A stretch of DNA of 64,000 nt from Paraglaciecola marina (GTDB taxonomy: Bacteria > Pseudomonadota > Gammaproteobacteria > Enterobacterales > Alteromonadaceae), in NCBI RefSeq assembly GCF_004360155.1, contig NZ_ML178721.1, forward strand, positions 62,001-126,000, read 5' to 3'. The notes under the pieces are model-generated. The model made no database searches, was not told the DNA's origin, and was given only the letters and a program-made list of their open reading frames with translations. This document shows positions 45,875 to 54,340 of this stretch, piece after piece; the first letter of the stretch is position 1, and every line of letters starts with the position of its first letter. The position numbers and the translations under genes are program-made.

Positions 45875-47089
45875 ATGGCATCTTTTACCCCAACTACTTT
45901 TACCTATCAAGGCAATAATAAAAATGGCCAAGCTGTAAAAGGTGAAATTTCGGCTATGAATGTTCTTGAAGCTAAAAACCAGCTTCGGCGACAAGGTATT
46001 GCTGCTAAACGAGTTAAAAAATTAGCTAAACCGTTATTTGGTAAAGGTGGCGAAAAAATAACTCCGGCAGATATCGCTATGTTATCTCGGCAAATTGCTA
46101 CTATGTTAACCGCCGGGGTGAGCTTAATACAAACCTTAGAGATGATAGCTACAGGCCATGCCAATATGAGCATGCGTAAACTCTTGGTAGAAATTACTGC
46201 AGAAGTCAGTGCTGGTAATCCACTATCTGACACTTTACGTAAGCATCCTAAATATTTTGATGATTTATATTGCGACCTAGTTGAAACCGGTGAACAATCT
46301 GGTGCCCTAGAAACCATTTATGACAGAATCGCTTTATATAAAGAAAAAGCTGAGGCACTCAAGTCAAAAATTAAGAAAGCTATGTTCTACCCTATTGCGG
46401 TAGTGGTAGTTGCAGTAATTGTAACGGTAATATTACTTATTTTTGTGGTGCCACAGTTTGAAGAGATATTTTCTAGTTTTGGTGCCGAATTGCCAGCCTT
46501 TACTCAATTTGTTTTAGGCATATCAAGGTTTCTGCAAGACTATGGTGTATTTGTTGGGGCTGGGGTGTTTGCTGCGGGGTTTTTGTTTAAGAAAGCCCAT
46601 AGTAAATCCCGAAACTTACGAGATTCAGTTGACAAAAAAGTCTTAAAAATCCCTGTGATTGGTGAAATACTTAAAAAAGCCTCAGTGGCTCGTTTTACCC
46701 GAACCTTGTCGACTACCTTTGCAGCTGGCGTACCCTTAATTGGTGCTTTGGATTCAGCTGCAGGAGCTGCTGGTAACGCGGTATTTAGAGATGCAATCTT
46801 ATTTGTAAAAAAAGAAGTGGCGGGCGGGATTCAAATGAATGCAGCCATGCGCTCTACGGGTACTTTTCCTGAAATGGTGGTGCAAATGATAGCCATAGGT
46901 GAAGAGTCGGGCTCGGTGGATGAAATGTTAGGTAAGGTAGCAAATATTTATGAGGCTGAAGTGGATGATATGGTTGACGGCCTTACCAGTTTACTAGAGC
47001 CCATGATTATGGCTGTTTTAGGTGTAGTAATAGGTGGTTTGATTGTTGCCATGTATTTGCCAATTTTCGAAATGGGTAACGTTGTTTAG
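45875..47089 (+). CDS. pilC: Type IV pilus inner-membrane platform protein
   Basis: About 404 residues. PilC is the GspF-family platform of the pilus motor. Two repeated cytoplasmic/membrane domains are seen: LSRQIATMLTAGVSLIQTLE with the first membrane segment around VVVVAVIVTVILLIFVVPQF, and FTRTLSTTFAAGVPLIGALD with the last at MAVLGVVIGGLIVAMYLPIF. The ATG at 45875 is preferred; a GTG at 45866 would add MSV. The normal partner pilB is absent between pilA and pilC here. pilD follows after about 110 bases. Confidence 0.95.
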   Translation: MASFTPTTFTYQGNNKNGQAVKGEISAMNVLEAKNQLRRQGIAAKRVKKLAKPLFGKGGEKITPADIAMLSRQIATMLTAGVSLIQTLEMIATGHANMSMRKLLVEITAEVSAGNPLSDTLRKHPKYFDDLYCDLVETGEQSGALETIYDRIALYKEKAEALKSKIKKAMFYPIAVVVVAVIVTVILLIFVVPQFEEIFSSFGAELPAFTQFVLGISRFLQDYGVFVGAGVFAAGFLFKKAHSKSRNLRDSVDKKVLKIPVIGEILKKASVARFTRTLSTTFAAGVPLIGALDSAAGAAGNAVFRDAILFVKKEVAGGIQMNAAMRSTGTFPEMVVQMIAIGEESGSVDEMLGKVANIYEAEVDDMVDGLTSLLEPMIMAVLGVVIGGLIVAMYLPIFEMGNVV

Positions 47090-47137
47090 ATACCTTAGAG
47101 TATCACTGATACCTATTTTATATGATTTATCTGTTCT

Positions 47138-47171
47138 GATAGCTTGCTTATTTAATTTCTGGCAAGCTATC
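47138..47171. repeat. Inverted repeat between pilC and pilD
   Basis: GATAGCTTGC and GCAAGCTATC are exact complements, 10 bases each, around a 14-base loop. No clear T run follows, so it may be an mRNA hairpin or a weak terminator. Confidence 0.45.
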
Positions 47172-47198
47172 CTCTAACTCTACTTATTAAGTTTTTCT

Positions 47199-48113
47199 AT
47201 GCACTCATCATTGCAACTTATGGCGGATTACCCTGCTGTTTTTATCTCTGTAGTTTTCGTTATTAGTTTATTAGTCGGAAGTTTTTTGAATGTGGTGATT
47301 TATCGCTTACCAGTCATGATGGAAAGACGCTGGAAAGCAGAAATTGACGAGTATCTTTTGTCTCAAAATAACACTCCTCAAGCTCATGCCTCTCAGGCAC
47401 CCCATGTTAATACCAGTACCCCAGAAACCTTTAACTTAGTAAAGCCCGATTCAACGTGCCCTAAATGCCAACATAAAATTAGAGCGTGGGAGAATATTCC
47501 GGTTATTAGTTGGTTAGCCCTTGGAGGTAAATGTAGTCAATGTAAATCACCTATACCTATTCGTTATCCCTTAGTTGAGCTAGCCACGGGTTTGTTATCC
47601 GCCCTTGTTGCTTGGCACTTTGGTTTTGGTTTAGCTGCGGTTGCTGCTGTTATTGCCACTTGGTTATTGGTTGCCATGACTTTTATTGATCTAGATACCA
47701 TGTTGTTGCCCGACCAACTGACCTTGTCGTTACTTTGGTTAGGGCTATTGCTGAGTATTAATGGGCCTTTTGTTTCGCCACAAGACGCCTTAATAGGGGC
47801 GGCCGTGGGGTACTTAAGTTTATGGTCAATCTATTGGGTATTTAAGTTATTAACCGGTAAAGAAGGCATGGGGTATGGTGATTTTAAGTTGCTTGCCGCT
47901 TTAGGAGCCTGGGTAGGTTGGCAGCATTTACCTGTGGTTATCTTATTATCCTCTTTAGTTGGGGCGGTGGTGGGGATTACACTACTTACTATTCAGGGAA
48001 AAGATAAGAGTCAGCCTATACCCTTTGGACCATATTTAGCAGCCGCTGGCTGGTTAACCCTAATGTATGGTGATTGGCTGGTAACTCAATATTGGGATTG
48101 GATGCTGGCATGA
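47199..48113 (+). CDS. pilD: Prepilin peptidase/N-methyltransferase
   Basis: 304 residues, polytopic. PilD cleaves the pilin leader and methylates the new N-terminal Phe. The cytoplasmic zinc-binding tetracysteine region is CPKCQHKI and GGKCSQCKSPIP, and the two catalytic Asp residues lie in FIDLDTMLLPDQLTL and GMGYGDFKLLAALGAW (GxGD). At least seven hydrophobic segments surround them. Its last codons overlap the coaE start by four bases (ATGA). Confidence 0.96.
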   Translation: MHSSLQLMADYPAVFISVVFVISLLVGSFLNVVIYRLPVMMERRWKAEIDEYLLSQNNTPQAHASQAPHVNTSTPETFNLVKPDSTCPKCQHKIRAWENIPVISWLALGGKCSQCKSPIPIRYPLVELATGLLSALVAWHFGFGLAAVAAVIATWLLVAMTFIDLDTMLLPDQLTLSLLWLGLLLSINGPFVSPQDALIGAAVGYLSLWSIYWVFKLLTGKEGMGYGDFKLLAALGAWVGWQHLPVVILLSSLVGAVVGITLLTIQGKDKSQPIPFGPYLAAAGWLTLMYGDWLVTQYWDWMLA

Positions 48114-48721
48114 GCCAATATGTAGTAGGGGTAAGTGGTGGAATTGGTAGTGGGAAAACTACAGTTACCAATTATTTTAAAAAATTTAATATTGACGTGA
48201 TTGATGCAGATATTGTCGCTAGGCAAGCAGTTGAGCCTGGAACGCCGGGGTTACAAGCTATTGTTGGTAAATTTGGTCAGAAAATTTTAGACATAAACGG
48301 TGCGCTTGATAGAAGCCAGTTGCGGCAGTTAGTGTTTAGTGAGCCAGAAAATAAAGAGTGGCTGAATCAATTACTACACCCTGCAATTAGAACTGAGATG
48401 GTGAAACAGGTACAACAAGCCAAATCTAACTATTGTTTGTTGAGTGTGCCCCTACTGGTAGAAAATAAATTGTATGAGATGGTCGATCGAGTATTAATTG
48501 TAGATGTGAGTGAAACCAACCAATTAAAACGTACCTTACTTAGAGACAAAACTAATGCCCAACAAATTCAAGCGATTATGGACTCTCAAGCCAGTAGAGA
48601 ACAGCGCTTAGCGGTTGCAGATGATGTGATTGACAATAATGATAGCCCTGAAAAGCTGTTAATTCAGGTGGAATTACTCCATCAGACCTATTTGCAGTTA
48701 GCCAAAAATAAAATTAGGTGA
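48110..48721 (+). CDS. coaE: Dephospho-CoA kinase
   Basis: 203 residues. It phosphorylates dephospho-CoA in the last step of coenzyme A synthesis. The P-loop is GVSGGIGSGKTTV near the N-terminus, and DVIDADIVARQAVEPGTPGL and LLSVPLLVENKLYEMVDRVL are typical of CoaE. I chose ATG 48110 (MSQYVVGVSGG); an earlier frame start at 48074 lies inside pilD and is unlikely. The pilD-coaE-zapD-yacG order is common in gammaproteobacteria. Confidence 0.96.
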   Translation: MSQYVVGVSGGIGSGKTTVTNYFKKFNIDVIDADIVARQAVEPGTPGLQAIVGKFGQKILDINGALDRSQLRQLVFSEPENKEWLNQLLHPAIRTEMVKQVQQAKSNYCLLSVPLLVENKLYEMVDRVLIVDVSETNQLKRTLLRDKTNAQQIQAIMDSQASREQRLAVADDVIDNNDSPEKLLIQVELLHQTYLQLAKNKIR

Positions 48722-48814
48722 TGATTTTAGCCTATTGATTTGACTAAAAATTCTTTACAATGGTAAGCATTACTCAAAGTCGTGATTTACCACGTAATAA
48801 ATTATAAGGTCAAA

Positions 48815-49567
48815 ATGTCTCAAGCTATTTACGAATTTCCACTCAATGAAAAGGTACGTACTTACCTTAGACTTGAGCAGTTATTTAAGCAGCTTGAACA
48901 AGGAAAAGCTGCAGTTGAAGATTGGGAATACATCAACTTTTTAGATTGTCTTTTTACTCTTCTTGATTTAACAGAGCGTATTGATTTACGTAATGATGTA
49001 CTTAAAGATATTGAGATACATGAAAAAAACTTAGTGATCTGGTCTAAACACCCCAATATTGATGAAGAAGCATTGCAGTTTGCCCTTAAAAAAATATTAC
49101 GTCTCAGAGAGTCTTTAAGAACCAACAAAAAAGTCGGAGCAGAATTAAAAGAAGACCGACTCTTATCTTCTATTAGGCAAAGGTTTTCTATACCAGGTGG
49201 TACCTGTAGTTTTGATCTTCCAAACTTGCATTACTGGTTGCAGCAACCCTTAGAGTTTAAAAAACAACATGTATCTTCCTGGTTAGACGAGTTGATGCCT
49301 ATTCAGCAGTCGATGGAAGTGACCTTATCTTTTTTAAGAGAAAGAGGGCGGTTTACAGATGTGAATGCTGAAAAAGGCTTCTATCAAGGGATTGCCGAAG
49401 ACAAAAATGAATTAATACGAGTATTAGCTGCTACTGATCAAGGCTATTACCCTATGCTATCCGGTAATAAATACCGTTATGCCATTCGCTTTACTTTGTT
49501 TGTAGCTAATATGAACGGTAGTTCGGCTGTAGATTCTACAGTTAGTTTTAAATTAGCGTGTTGTTAA
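48815..49567 (+). CDS. zapD: Cell division protein ZapD
   Basis: 250 residues, against 247 in E. coli (formerly YacF). ZapD binds the C-terminal tail of FtsZ and cross-links its filaments at the division ring. The start region YEFPLNEKVRTYLRLEQLF, SIPGGTCSFDLPNLHYWL and FYQGIAEDKNELIRV are characteristic. It is helical with a small beta part at the end. I chose ATG 48815 because TAAGGT precedes it closely; the longer frame from 48782 adds 11 residues without support. yacG follows after about 27 bases. Confidence 0.95.
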   Translation: MSQAIYEFPLNEKVRTYLRLEQLFKQLEQGKAAVEDWEYINFLDCLFTLLDLTERIDLRNDVLKDIEIHEKNLVIWSKHPNIDEEALQFALKKILRLRESLRTNKKVGAELKEDRLLSSIRQRFSIPGGTCSFDLPNLHYWLQQPLEFKKQHVSSWLDELMPIQQSMEVTLSFLRERGRFTDVNAEKGFYQGIAEDKNELIRVLAATDQGYYPMLSGNKYRYAIRFTLFVANMNGSSAVDSTVSFKLACC

Positions 49568-49594
49568 CGTTACCCATTAAGAGCAATATTAAAA

Positions 49595-49831
49595 ATGACG
49601 ACTGAAGTTAATTGTCCAAATTGTAAAGCGAAGGTTAAGTGGACAACACTTAGTAAATTTCGCCCTTTTTGTAGTAAACAATGTCAATTAATTGATTTAG
49701 GTGAATGGGCTGATGAAGGAAAGTCGATCCCTTGTGGCGGTGGTAAAGATGCTGAAATTACAGAGCTTCCTGATATTGAAGATATCGAAGCTATGTTAAG
49801 CCAACAAGACAGTGGCTTTTTCAAAGACTAA
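49595..49831 (+). CDS. yacG: DNA gyrase inhibitor YacG, zinc-binding
   Basis: 78 residues. The zinc finger is [10 protein letters not shown] and [20 protein letters not shown] (Cys pairs at both ends), the YacG signature. In E. coli YacG binds the GyrB C-terminal domain and inhibits gyrase. The C-terminus is acidic. The start is ATG; it lies close after zapD, at the end of the cluster. Confidence 0.94.
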   Translation: MTTEVNCPNCKAKVKWTTLSKFRPFCSKQCQLIDLGEWADEGKSIPCGGGKDAEITELPDIEDIEAMLSQQDSGFFKD

Positions 49832-49975
49832 ATAGGTAATAAGTAGTCTTTAATCTATTAAATTGATTATAACTATCTATTTTAATCATTTTTAATATGT
49901 ACGTCATATCGCTATTATAATTTCAATTTGAGGCAGTCGCCCCGATTCAAACTAAACATGTAAGGATAAAATATT

Positions 49976-50716
49976 ATGTCTAACCCAAATTTTGAGAATA
50001 AAGAAGGCCAAGCAATTCCTAGTTGTACTTTTCCAGCTCGTGTTAACGATGAGTGGGTAAATTTAACGACTGATGAATTGTTTAAAGGTAAAACTGTTGT
50101 AGTTTTCTCTTTGCCTGGTGCATTCACACCAACATGCTCTTCTACTCATTTACCCCGTTACAACGAATTGGCGAATGTATTTAAAGCTAATGGCGTAGAT
50201 GAAATTGTATGTATGTCTGTAAATGACACATTTGTAATGAACGCGTGGGCTGAAGATCAAGAATCAGATAATGTTACGCTAATCCCTGACGGTAACGGTC
50301 AGTTCACTGACGGCATGGGGTTATTAGTAGACAAAGCTGACCTTGGTTTTGGAAAGCGTAGCTGGCGCTATTCAATGCTGGTTAAAGATGGCGTAGTAGA
50401 TAAAATGTTCATCGAACCAGACTTACCTGGCGACCCGTTTGAAGTATCTGATGCCGATACTATGCTTGAGTATATTGCACCAGAAGCCGTTAAACCTGAG
50501 CCAGTGGCTGTGTTAACTAAGCCAGGTTGCCCATTTTGTGCAAAAGCTAAAAACTTACTAGACGAAAAAGGTTTGGCTTACGAAGAGTTTGTAATGGGAC
50601 GTGAGATTTCTTTCACTGGCCTCAAAGCTCTATCTGGTAATGAGTCTTGGCCTCAAGTCTTTATCGGTGGCAAGCTAATTGGCGGCTCTGATGATTTAGA
50701 AGCTTACTTTTCATAG
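49976..50716 (+). CDS. Hybrid peroxiredoxin-glutaredoxin
   Basis: 246 residues. The N-terminal Prx5-type peroxiredoxin has the peroxidatic Cys in LPGAFTPTCSSTHLPRY, and the C-terminal glutaredoxin has the CPFC motif in LTKPGCPFCAKAKNLL, joined by a short linker. Such hybrids, best known from Haemophilus influenzae (241 residues), reduce peroxides with glutathione. It starts with ATG after AAGGATAAAAT. A strong terminator follows. It is the first of a loose cluster of redox genes (GST and thioredoxin 2 further on). Confidence 0.95.
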   Translation: MSNPNFENKEGQAIPSCTFPARVNDEWVNLTTDELFKGKTVVVFSLPGAFTPTCSSTHLPRYNELANVFKANGVDEIVCMSVNDTFVMNAWAEDQESDNVTLIPDGNGQFTDGMGLLVDKADLGFGKRSWRYSMLVKDGVVDKMFIEPDLPGDPFEVSDADTMLEYIAPEAVKPEPVAVLTKPGCPFCAKAKNLLDEKGLAYEEFVMGREISFTGLKALSGNESWPQVFIGGKLIGGSDDLEAYFS

Positions 50717-50729
50717 TCTTAGATAACGT

Positions 50730-50759
50730 AAAAAATGGCGCTTAAATAGCGCCATTTTT
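50730..50759 (+). terminator. Intrinsic terminator of the peroxiredoxin-glutaredoxin gene
   Basis: AAAAATGGCGCT-TAAAT-AGCGCCATTTTT: long stem with A/T flanks that give a T run on either strand. Confidence 0.9.
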
Positions 50760-51000
50760 GTATCTGGTATTTATGGTAGTTAAAGGTTAAATAGCCGCTC
50801 ATTTTGCTGGAGTCTCAGTGTTACACCTTCAGAACTATTCAAAGGGCAAGAGTTAATTCCTTTAACCTTAGTCGTATCCTCACGTCTGTGACCATTCATT
50901 AATCACTTAAGAAAAAGCTAATTATATTCATAGGTTATGGTTGAATCTATGTAGTGACAAGGATTAGTATGAGCTCAATTTAAAACAAGAAATACTTGCT
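50760..51000. other. Intergenic region upstream of the secreted hydrolase
   Basis: About 240 bases with no convincing ORF, RNA gene or repeat. It presumably holds the promoter of the gene starting at 51001, but I could not pick one confidently. Confidence 0.4.
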
Positions 51001-52023
51001 ATGAAACCCTATATTTTCGTAATTTTTTTGACGGCTACTTTCACTAACTTTGTGTTCGCTCAAGGTATTGAGCCGGTTTTTGATAAATTTGATGATATTT
51101 ATCAGACCGAACTTGGGTCGACCCAAGGCTGTTTAAGTCCTGAGATAAATGTATTTAGAGTGTGCTCAAGCGCATTAAGAAATGACAAAAATGCTCCTTA
51201 TATTTTGCATCATGGCGCTAAAACTGAAAAAGTTATGGTGTTGTTCCATGGATTAAGTGACTCACCTTTTTATTTCCGTTCCATCGCTCAATCTATCCAT
51301 AAACAAGGCTTTAACGTGGTAGTCGCCTTGTTGCCTGGTCATGGAAAAACGGATCCTGATGCTGATATGGAAGATTATGCACTTGCAGATAGGTGGCGCT
51401 CACACATTGCTGAGGTGACTAGTGTTTCTGAACAATTGGGTAAAAAAGTTTATATGGGGGGCTTCTCTACAGGGGGGGCATTAGCTTCGGAATATATTTT
51501 ACAGAACCCTGAAAAAATAAGTGGGTTAGTGCTATTTTCAGGCGCATTAGCTTTAGACTCTAACGTTGAGTTTATGGCTAAAATTTGGGGTATACAGTTA
51601 CTAGCAAAATTTTTAGATGGTGAATATCAATCTGAAAATGCCAATCCATATAAATACCCTCATGTGGCTCGTTTTGCTGCGTTTGAGTTGGTTGAAGTTA
51701 TTTTTGCTATAAGAGAATTAATAGAGCAAGGTGCAACAGTCGACTTACCTATTTTTGCGGCTCACTCTGTTGCCGATAGAACAACGCCAATTGTTGGTGT
51801 TAAAAGTTTGATAGAGCAGAACCAAGCTAATAGTGTTTTGTATGAAATACCTAAAGAGCTAGATGTTTGTCATGCCGATGTGGTTATTAATTCACAACAA
51901 GTATCTGAAATAGGTGTTGACGGATCACTACTTGAAGAGGTTATGCCTTGTGATGTTCCCAAAGCGAACCCTAAACATACTGACATGCTGGATAGTTTGA
52001 CGGTCTTTTTGGCAGCGAATTAA
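51001..52023 (+). CDS. Secreted alpha/beta hydrolase (esterase/lipase-like)
   Basis: 340 residues. A signal peptide (MKPYIFVIFLTATFTNFVFA) suggests export. The hydrolase fold shows VMVLFHGLSDSPFYFRSIAQ, the nucleophile elbow MGGFSTGGALASEYIL (Ser), and an Asp/His pair likely in HSVADRTTP and DVCHADVV or PKHTDML. It resembles carboxylesterase/monoacylglycerol-lipase-type proteins, but I would not give a substrate. The stop overlaps the start of the DUF1697 gene by one base. Confidence 0.85.
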   Translation: MKPYIFVIFLTATFTNFVFAQGIEPVFDKFDDIYQTELGSTQGCLSPEINVFRVCSSALRNDKNAPYILHHGAKTEKVMVLFHGLSDSPFYFRSIAQSIHKQGFNVVVALLPGHGKTDPDADMEDYALADRWRSHIAEVTSVSEQLGKKVYMGGFSTGGALASEYILQNPEKISGLVLFSGALALDSNVEFMAKIWGIQLLAKFLDGEYQSENANPYKYPHVARFAAFELVEVIFAIRELIEQGATVDLPIFAAHSVADRTTPIVGVKSLIEQNQANSVLYEIPKELDVCHADVVINSQQVSEIGVDGSLLEEVMPCDVPKANPKHTDMLDSLTVFLAAN

Positions 52024-52562
52024 TGAGTCACTTTATCGTTTTATTAAGAGGCATAAATGTGGGTGGCAACAATCTTTTGCCGATGAAGCAGTTATCAGAA
52101 CTTCTAGTGTTGATGGGGTGTAGTGGTGTAAACACCTATATTCAAAGTGGCAATGTGTCTTTGTTTCACCCGAGCCAGTCTGCTGACAAAGTAGCTTCAG
52201 ATATTGCTACCAATATTAAGTCAAAATTTGGCTTTACCATTACGGTGATGGCTTTTACGTTTGAAACCTTTCATCAGCTAGCTAATGCCAATCCTTTTAA
52301 ACATGCTGAGCGTGAGCCAAAAACTCTGCATCTATACTTTTTAGAAGAAACTACCCCTTCTCCAGATTTACAAAGTTTAAAAGCTGTAAAGGCTGAAAGT
52401 GAGTCCTTCGAGTTACTTGGAACTGTGCTGTATTTACATGCTCCTGATGGAATTGGCCGCTCTAAGCTTTGTGCTAAAATTGAACGTTGCCTCGGGGTGG
52501 CTACCACAGCTCGAAATTGGAATACAGTAAGCAAACTATTAAGTTTTGAAGATACCCAATAA
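52023..52562 (+). CDS. DUF1697 family protein
   Basis: 179 residues. The N-terminus FIVLLRGINVGGNNLLPMKQ and the following NTYIQSGNVSL are the signature of DUF1697, and IGRSKLCAKIERCLGVATTARNWNTV at the end is typical too (given here as its parts GIGRSKLCAKIERCL and TARNWNTVSKLL). The function is unknown. The ATG at 52023 shares the last base of the upstream stop (TAATG), implying coupling. Confidence 0.9.
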   Translation: MSHFIVLLRGINVGGNNLLPMKQLSELLVLMGCSGVNTYIQSGNVSLFHPSQSADKVASDIATNIKSKFGFTITVMAFTFETFHQLANANPFKHAEREPKTLHLYFLEETTPSPDLQSLKAVKAESESFELLGTVLYLHAPDGIGRSKLCAKIERCLGVATTARNWNTVSKLLSFEDTQ

Positions 52563-52702
52563 CCTTCTGTTTTTAGAAGTGCCTTTAGTCAGTAAGGTGA
52601 TTTATTGTCATGTATTCGTAAAATAAATGGCGTTTGTTTGAAAGGCATTTAGGCTAAAGGCGGTTTAAGCAATCGTCCCTTTAGTAAAGTTGAGCAAACA
52701 TA

Positions 52703-53827
52703 ATGTCTAATGAATACACCCTCTATGGTGCGCCTATGTCTTTATATACAGGCAAAGCCAGAGCATATCTAAATTATAAGCAGATACCTTATCAAGAGGT
52801 TTTTTCATCTTTAAAAGTTTATAAAAATGTCATTGTACCCAATACTGGGGTGCGTTTCGTTCCTGTATTAAAAACTCCCTCAGATGAATATTTGCAGGAC
52901 ACCGCGTATATTGTCGATACGCTTGAAAAGGCGCACCCCGGCCGTTCTGTGATACCTGCTACGGCCCGGCAAAAACTTGTATCCTATTTGTTTGAAACCT
53001 GGGGAGATGAATGGTTAGTTATACCAGCCATGCATTATCGATGGAATAAAGATAATTTCCCGTTTATTTATGAAGAGTTTGGGAAGGTGGTTTTACCTAA
53101 CATGCCAGGCTTTATTCGCGCCTATGTCGGTAGAAAAATAGGCACGAAGTTTAAAGGCTTTGTACCTATGTTAGGAATTACGGATAAAACTATTCCAGCT
53201 ATCGAAGATTGGTATGAAAATCATGTGCTGAAACTGCTAAATGAACATTTTGCTGAGCATGAATATTTACTCGGTAGCAAGCCTTGCATCGGTGACTTTG
53301 CATTAATGGGGCCTCTTTATGCGCATTTATTCCGCGACCCAGCTCCTGGTAAAATTATGAAAGCAATAGCGCCCAATGTTGCCAAATGGGTGCTGAGAAT
53401 GAACCAAAAAGATGTGCCAGAAGGAGCATACTTAAGCAATGATGAGATACCTACAAGTTTAATACCCCTATTAGAAAGAATGTTTAAAGAGCAGTGGCCT
53501 GTGTTACAAAGCACAGTTGAACAACTTGAAAAGTGGGGCCAGGCTAACCCTCAAAGTATTAGCATACCTAGGACCATAGGTGAGCATAGCTTTACTATAG
53601 GTAATACCACTGATAAACGGGCGATTGCTACGTTTCATCAGTGGAAAGTACAGCGGGTGTTGAAATGCTATTATCAATTTAATGGAGCTGAAAAACCTTC
53701 TGTAGATGACTTTTTGAAAAATATGGGCGGTTTAGAGTGTATGCAGTTACATATTAAAAATTGGGTAATAAGAAAAAACAATCAACTCACTTTTTCTAAC
53801 ACAGATATATCATCAATAGGATTATAA
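52703..53827 (+). CDS. Glutathione S-transferase family protein
   Basis: 374 residues. The N-terminal thioredoxin-like GST domain runs to about residue 80 (YTLYGAPMSLYTGKARAYL, RFVPVLKTP, DTAYIVDTLEKAHPG). The all-helical C-terminal domain follows to about 240 and includes LLGSKPCIGDFALMGPLYAH. The last 130 residues are extra compared with ordinary GSTs (about 200-230) and I do not recognise them. The start is ATG. The trxC gene follows with no gap, so the two are coupled. Confidence 0.85.
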   Translation: MSNEYTLYGAPMSLYTGKARAYLNYKQIPYQEVFSSLKVYKNVIVPNTGVRFVPVLKTPSDEYLQDTAYIVDTLEKAHPGRSVIPATARQKLVSYLFETWGDEWLVIPAMHYRWNKDNFPFIYEEFGKVVLPNMPGFIRAYVGRKIGTKFKGFVPMLGITDKTIPAIEDWYENHVLKLLNEHFAEHEYLLGSKPCIGDFALMGPLYAHLFRDPAPGKIMKAIAPNVAKWVLRMNQKDVPEGAYLSNDEIPTSLIPLLERMFKEQWPVLQSTVEQLEKWGQANPQSISIPRTIGEHSFTIGNTTDKRAIATFHQWKVQRVLKCYYQFNGAEKPSVDDFLKNMGGLECMQLHIKNWVIRKNNQLTFSNTDISSIGL

Positions 53828-54259
53828 ATGTATTTAGTTTGCTCTCATTGTTTTGCTATTAATCGCATACCAGAAGATAAAAATCACATTTTAGCTAAGT
53901 GTGGAAAGTGCAAAAGTTTAGCTGTGCCCACTACGAGTATTGAATTAACGGATCTTAATTTTTATCGTTATATCGAAAAGAATGACTTACCGGTTATTGT
54001 TGATTTTTGGGCAAGCTGGTGTGGACCCTGTAAAACTATGGCTCCCATTTTTGAAAGTGTGGCTAAACAGTCTGACTCAATTTTATTTGCAAAGGTTAAC
54101 ACTGAATTAGCTCAACAGGTTTCTGCTGCTGCCTCCATTCGAAGTATTCCAACTTTAATATTTTTTCATCATGGGAAAGAGATTGATAGGCTCTCTGGTG
54201 GCTTGAGTGAACAGCAGTTAAAAGCATGGGTTATGCAATGCTTGAAGAAGCTACCTTAA
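53828..54259 (+). CDS. trxC: Thioredoxin 2
   Basis: 143 residues. An N-terminal zinc-binding segment with two CxxC pairs (LVCSHCFAINRIP and LAKCGKCKSL) precedes a thioredoxin domain with the active site DFWASWCGPCKTMAP, as in E. coli TrxC (139 residues). It is a cytoplasmic disulphide reductase associated with oxidative stress. The ATG follows the GST stop directly (TAAATG), with AGGATT just inside the end of that gene as ribosome site. Confidence 0.93.
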   Translation: MYLVCSHCFAINRIPEDKNHILAKCGKCKSLAVPTTSIELTDLNFYRYIEKNDLPVIVDFWASWCGPCKTMAPIFESVAKQSDSILFAKVNTELAQQVSAAASIRSIPTLIFFHHGKEIDRLSGGLSEQQLKAWVMQCLKKLP

Positions 54260-54340
54260 AGAACAAGAACAAGCCCCCTAGAGTGAAAGCGGGGGATTGC
54301 TTCAATTATTGTGCTGTTACATATGAAACACTAGATGTTT

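Noticed and set aside
49832-49975. Possible OxyR site upstream of the peroxiredoxin-glutaredoxin gene
   Set aside because: CTAT elements are present near 49875-49890 but half-site spacing is off by one and the ATAG partners are poor; not reported as a site.
54271-54304. Hairpin CCCCC...GGGGG after trxC
   Set aside because: Twelve-base loop and no T run; could be a weak terminator but too uncertain to list.
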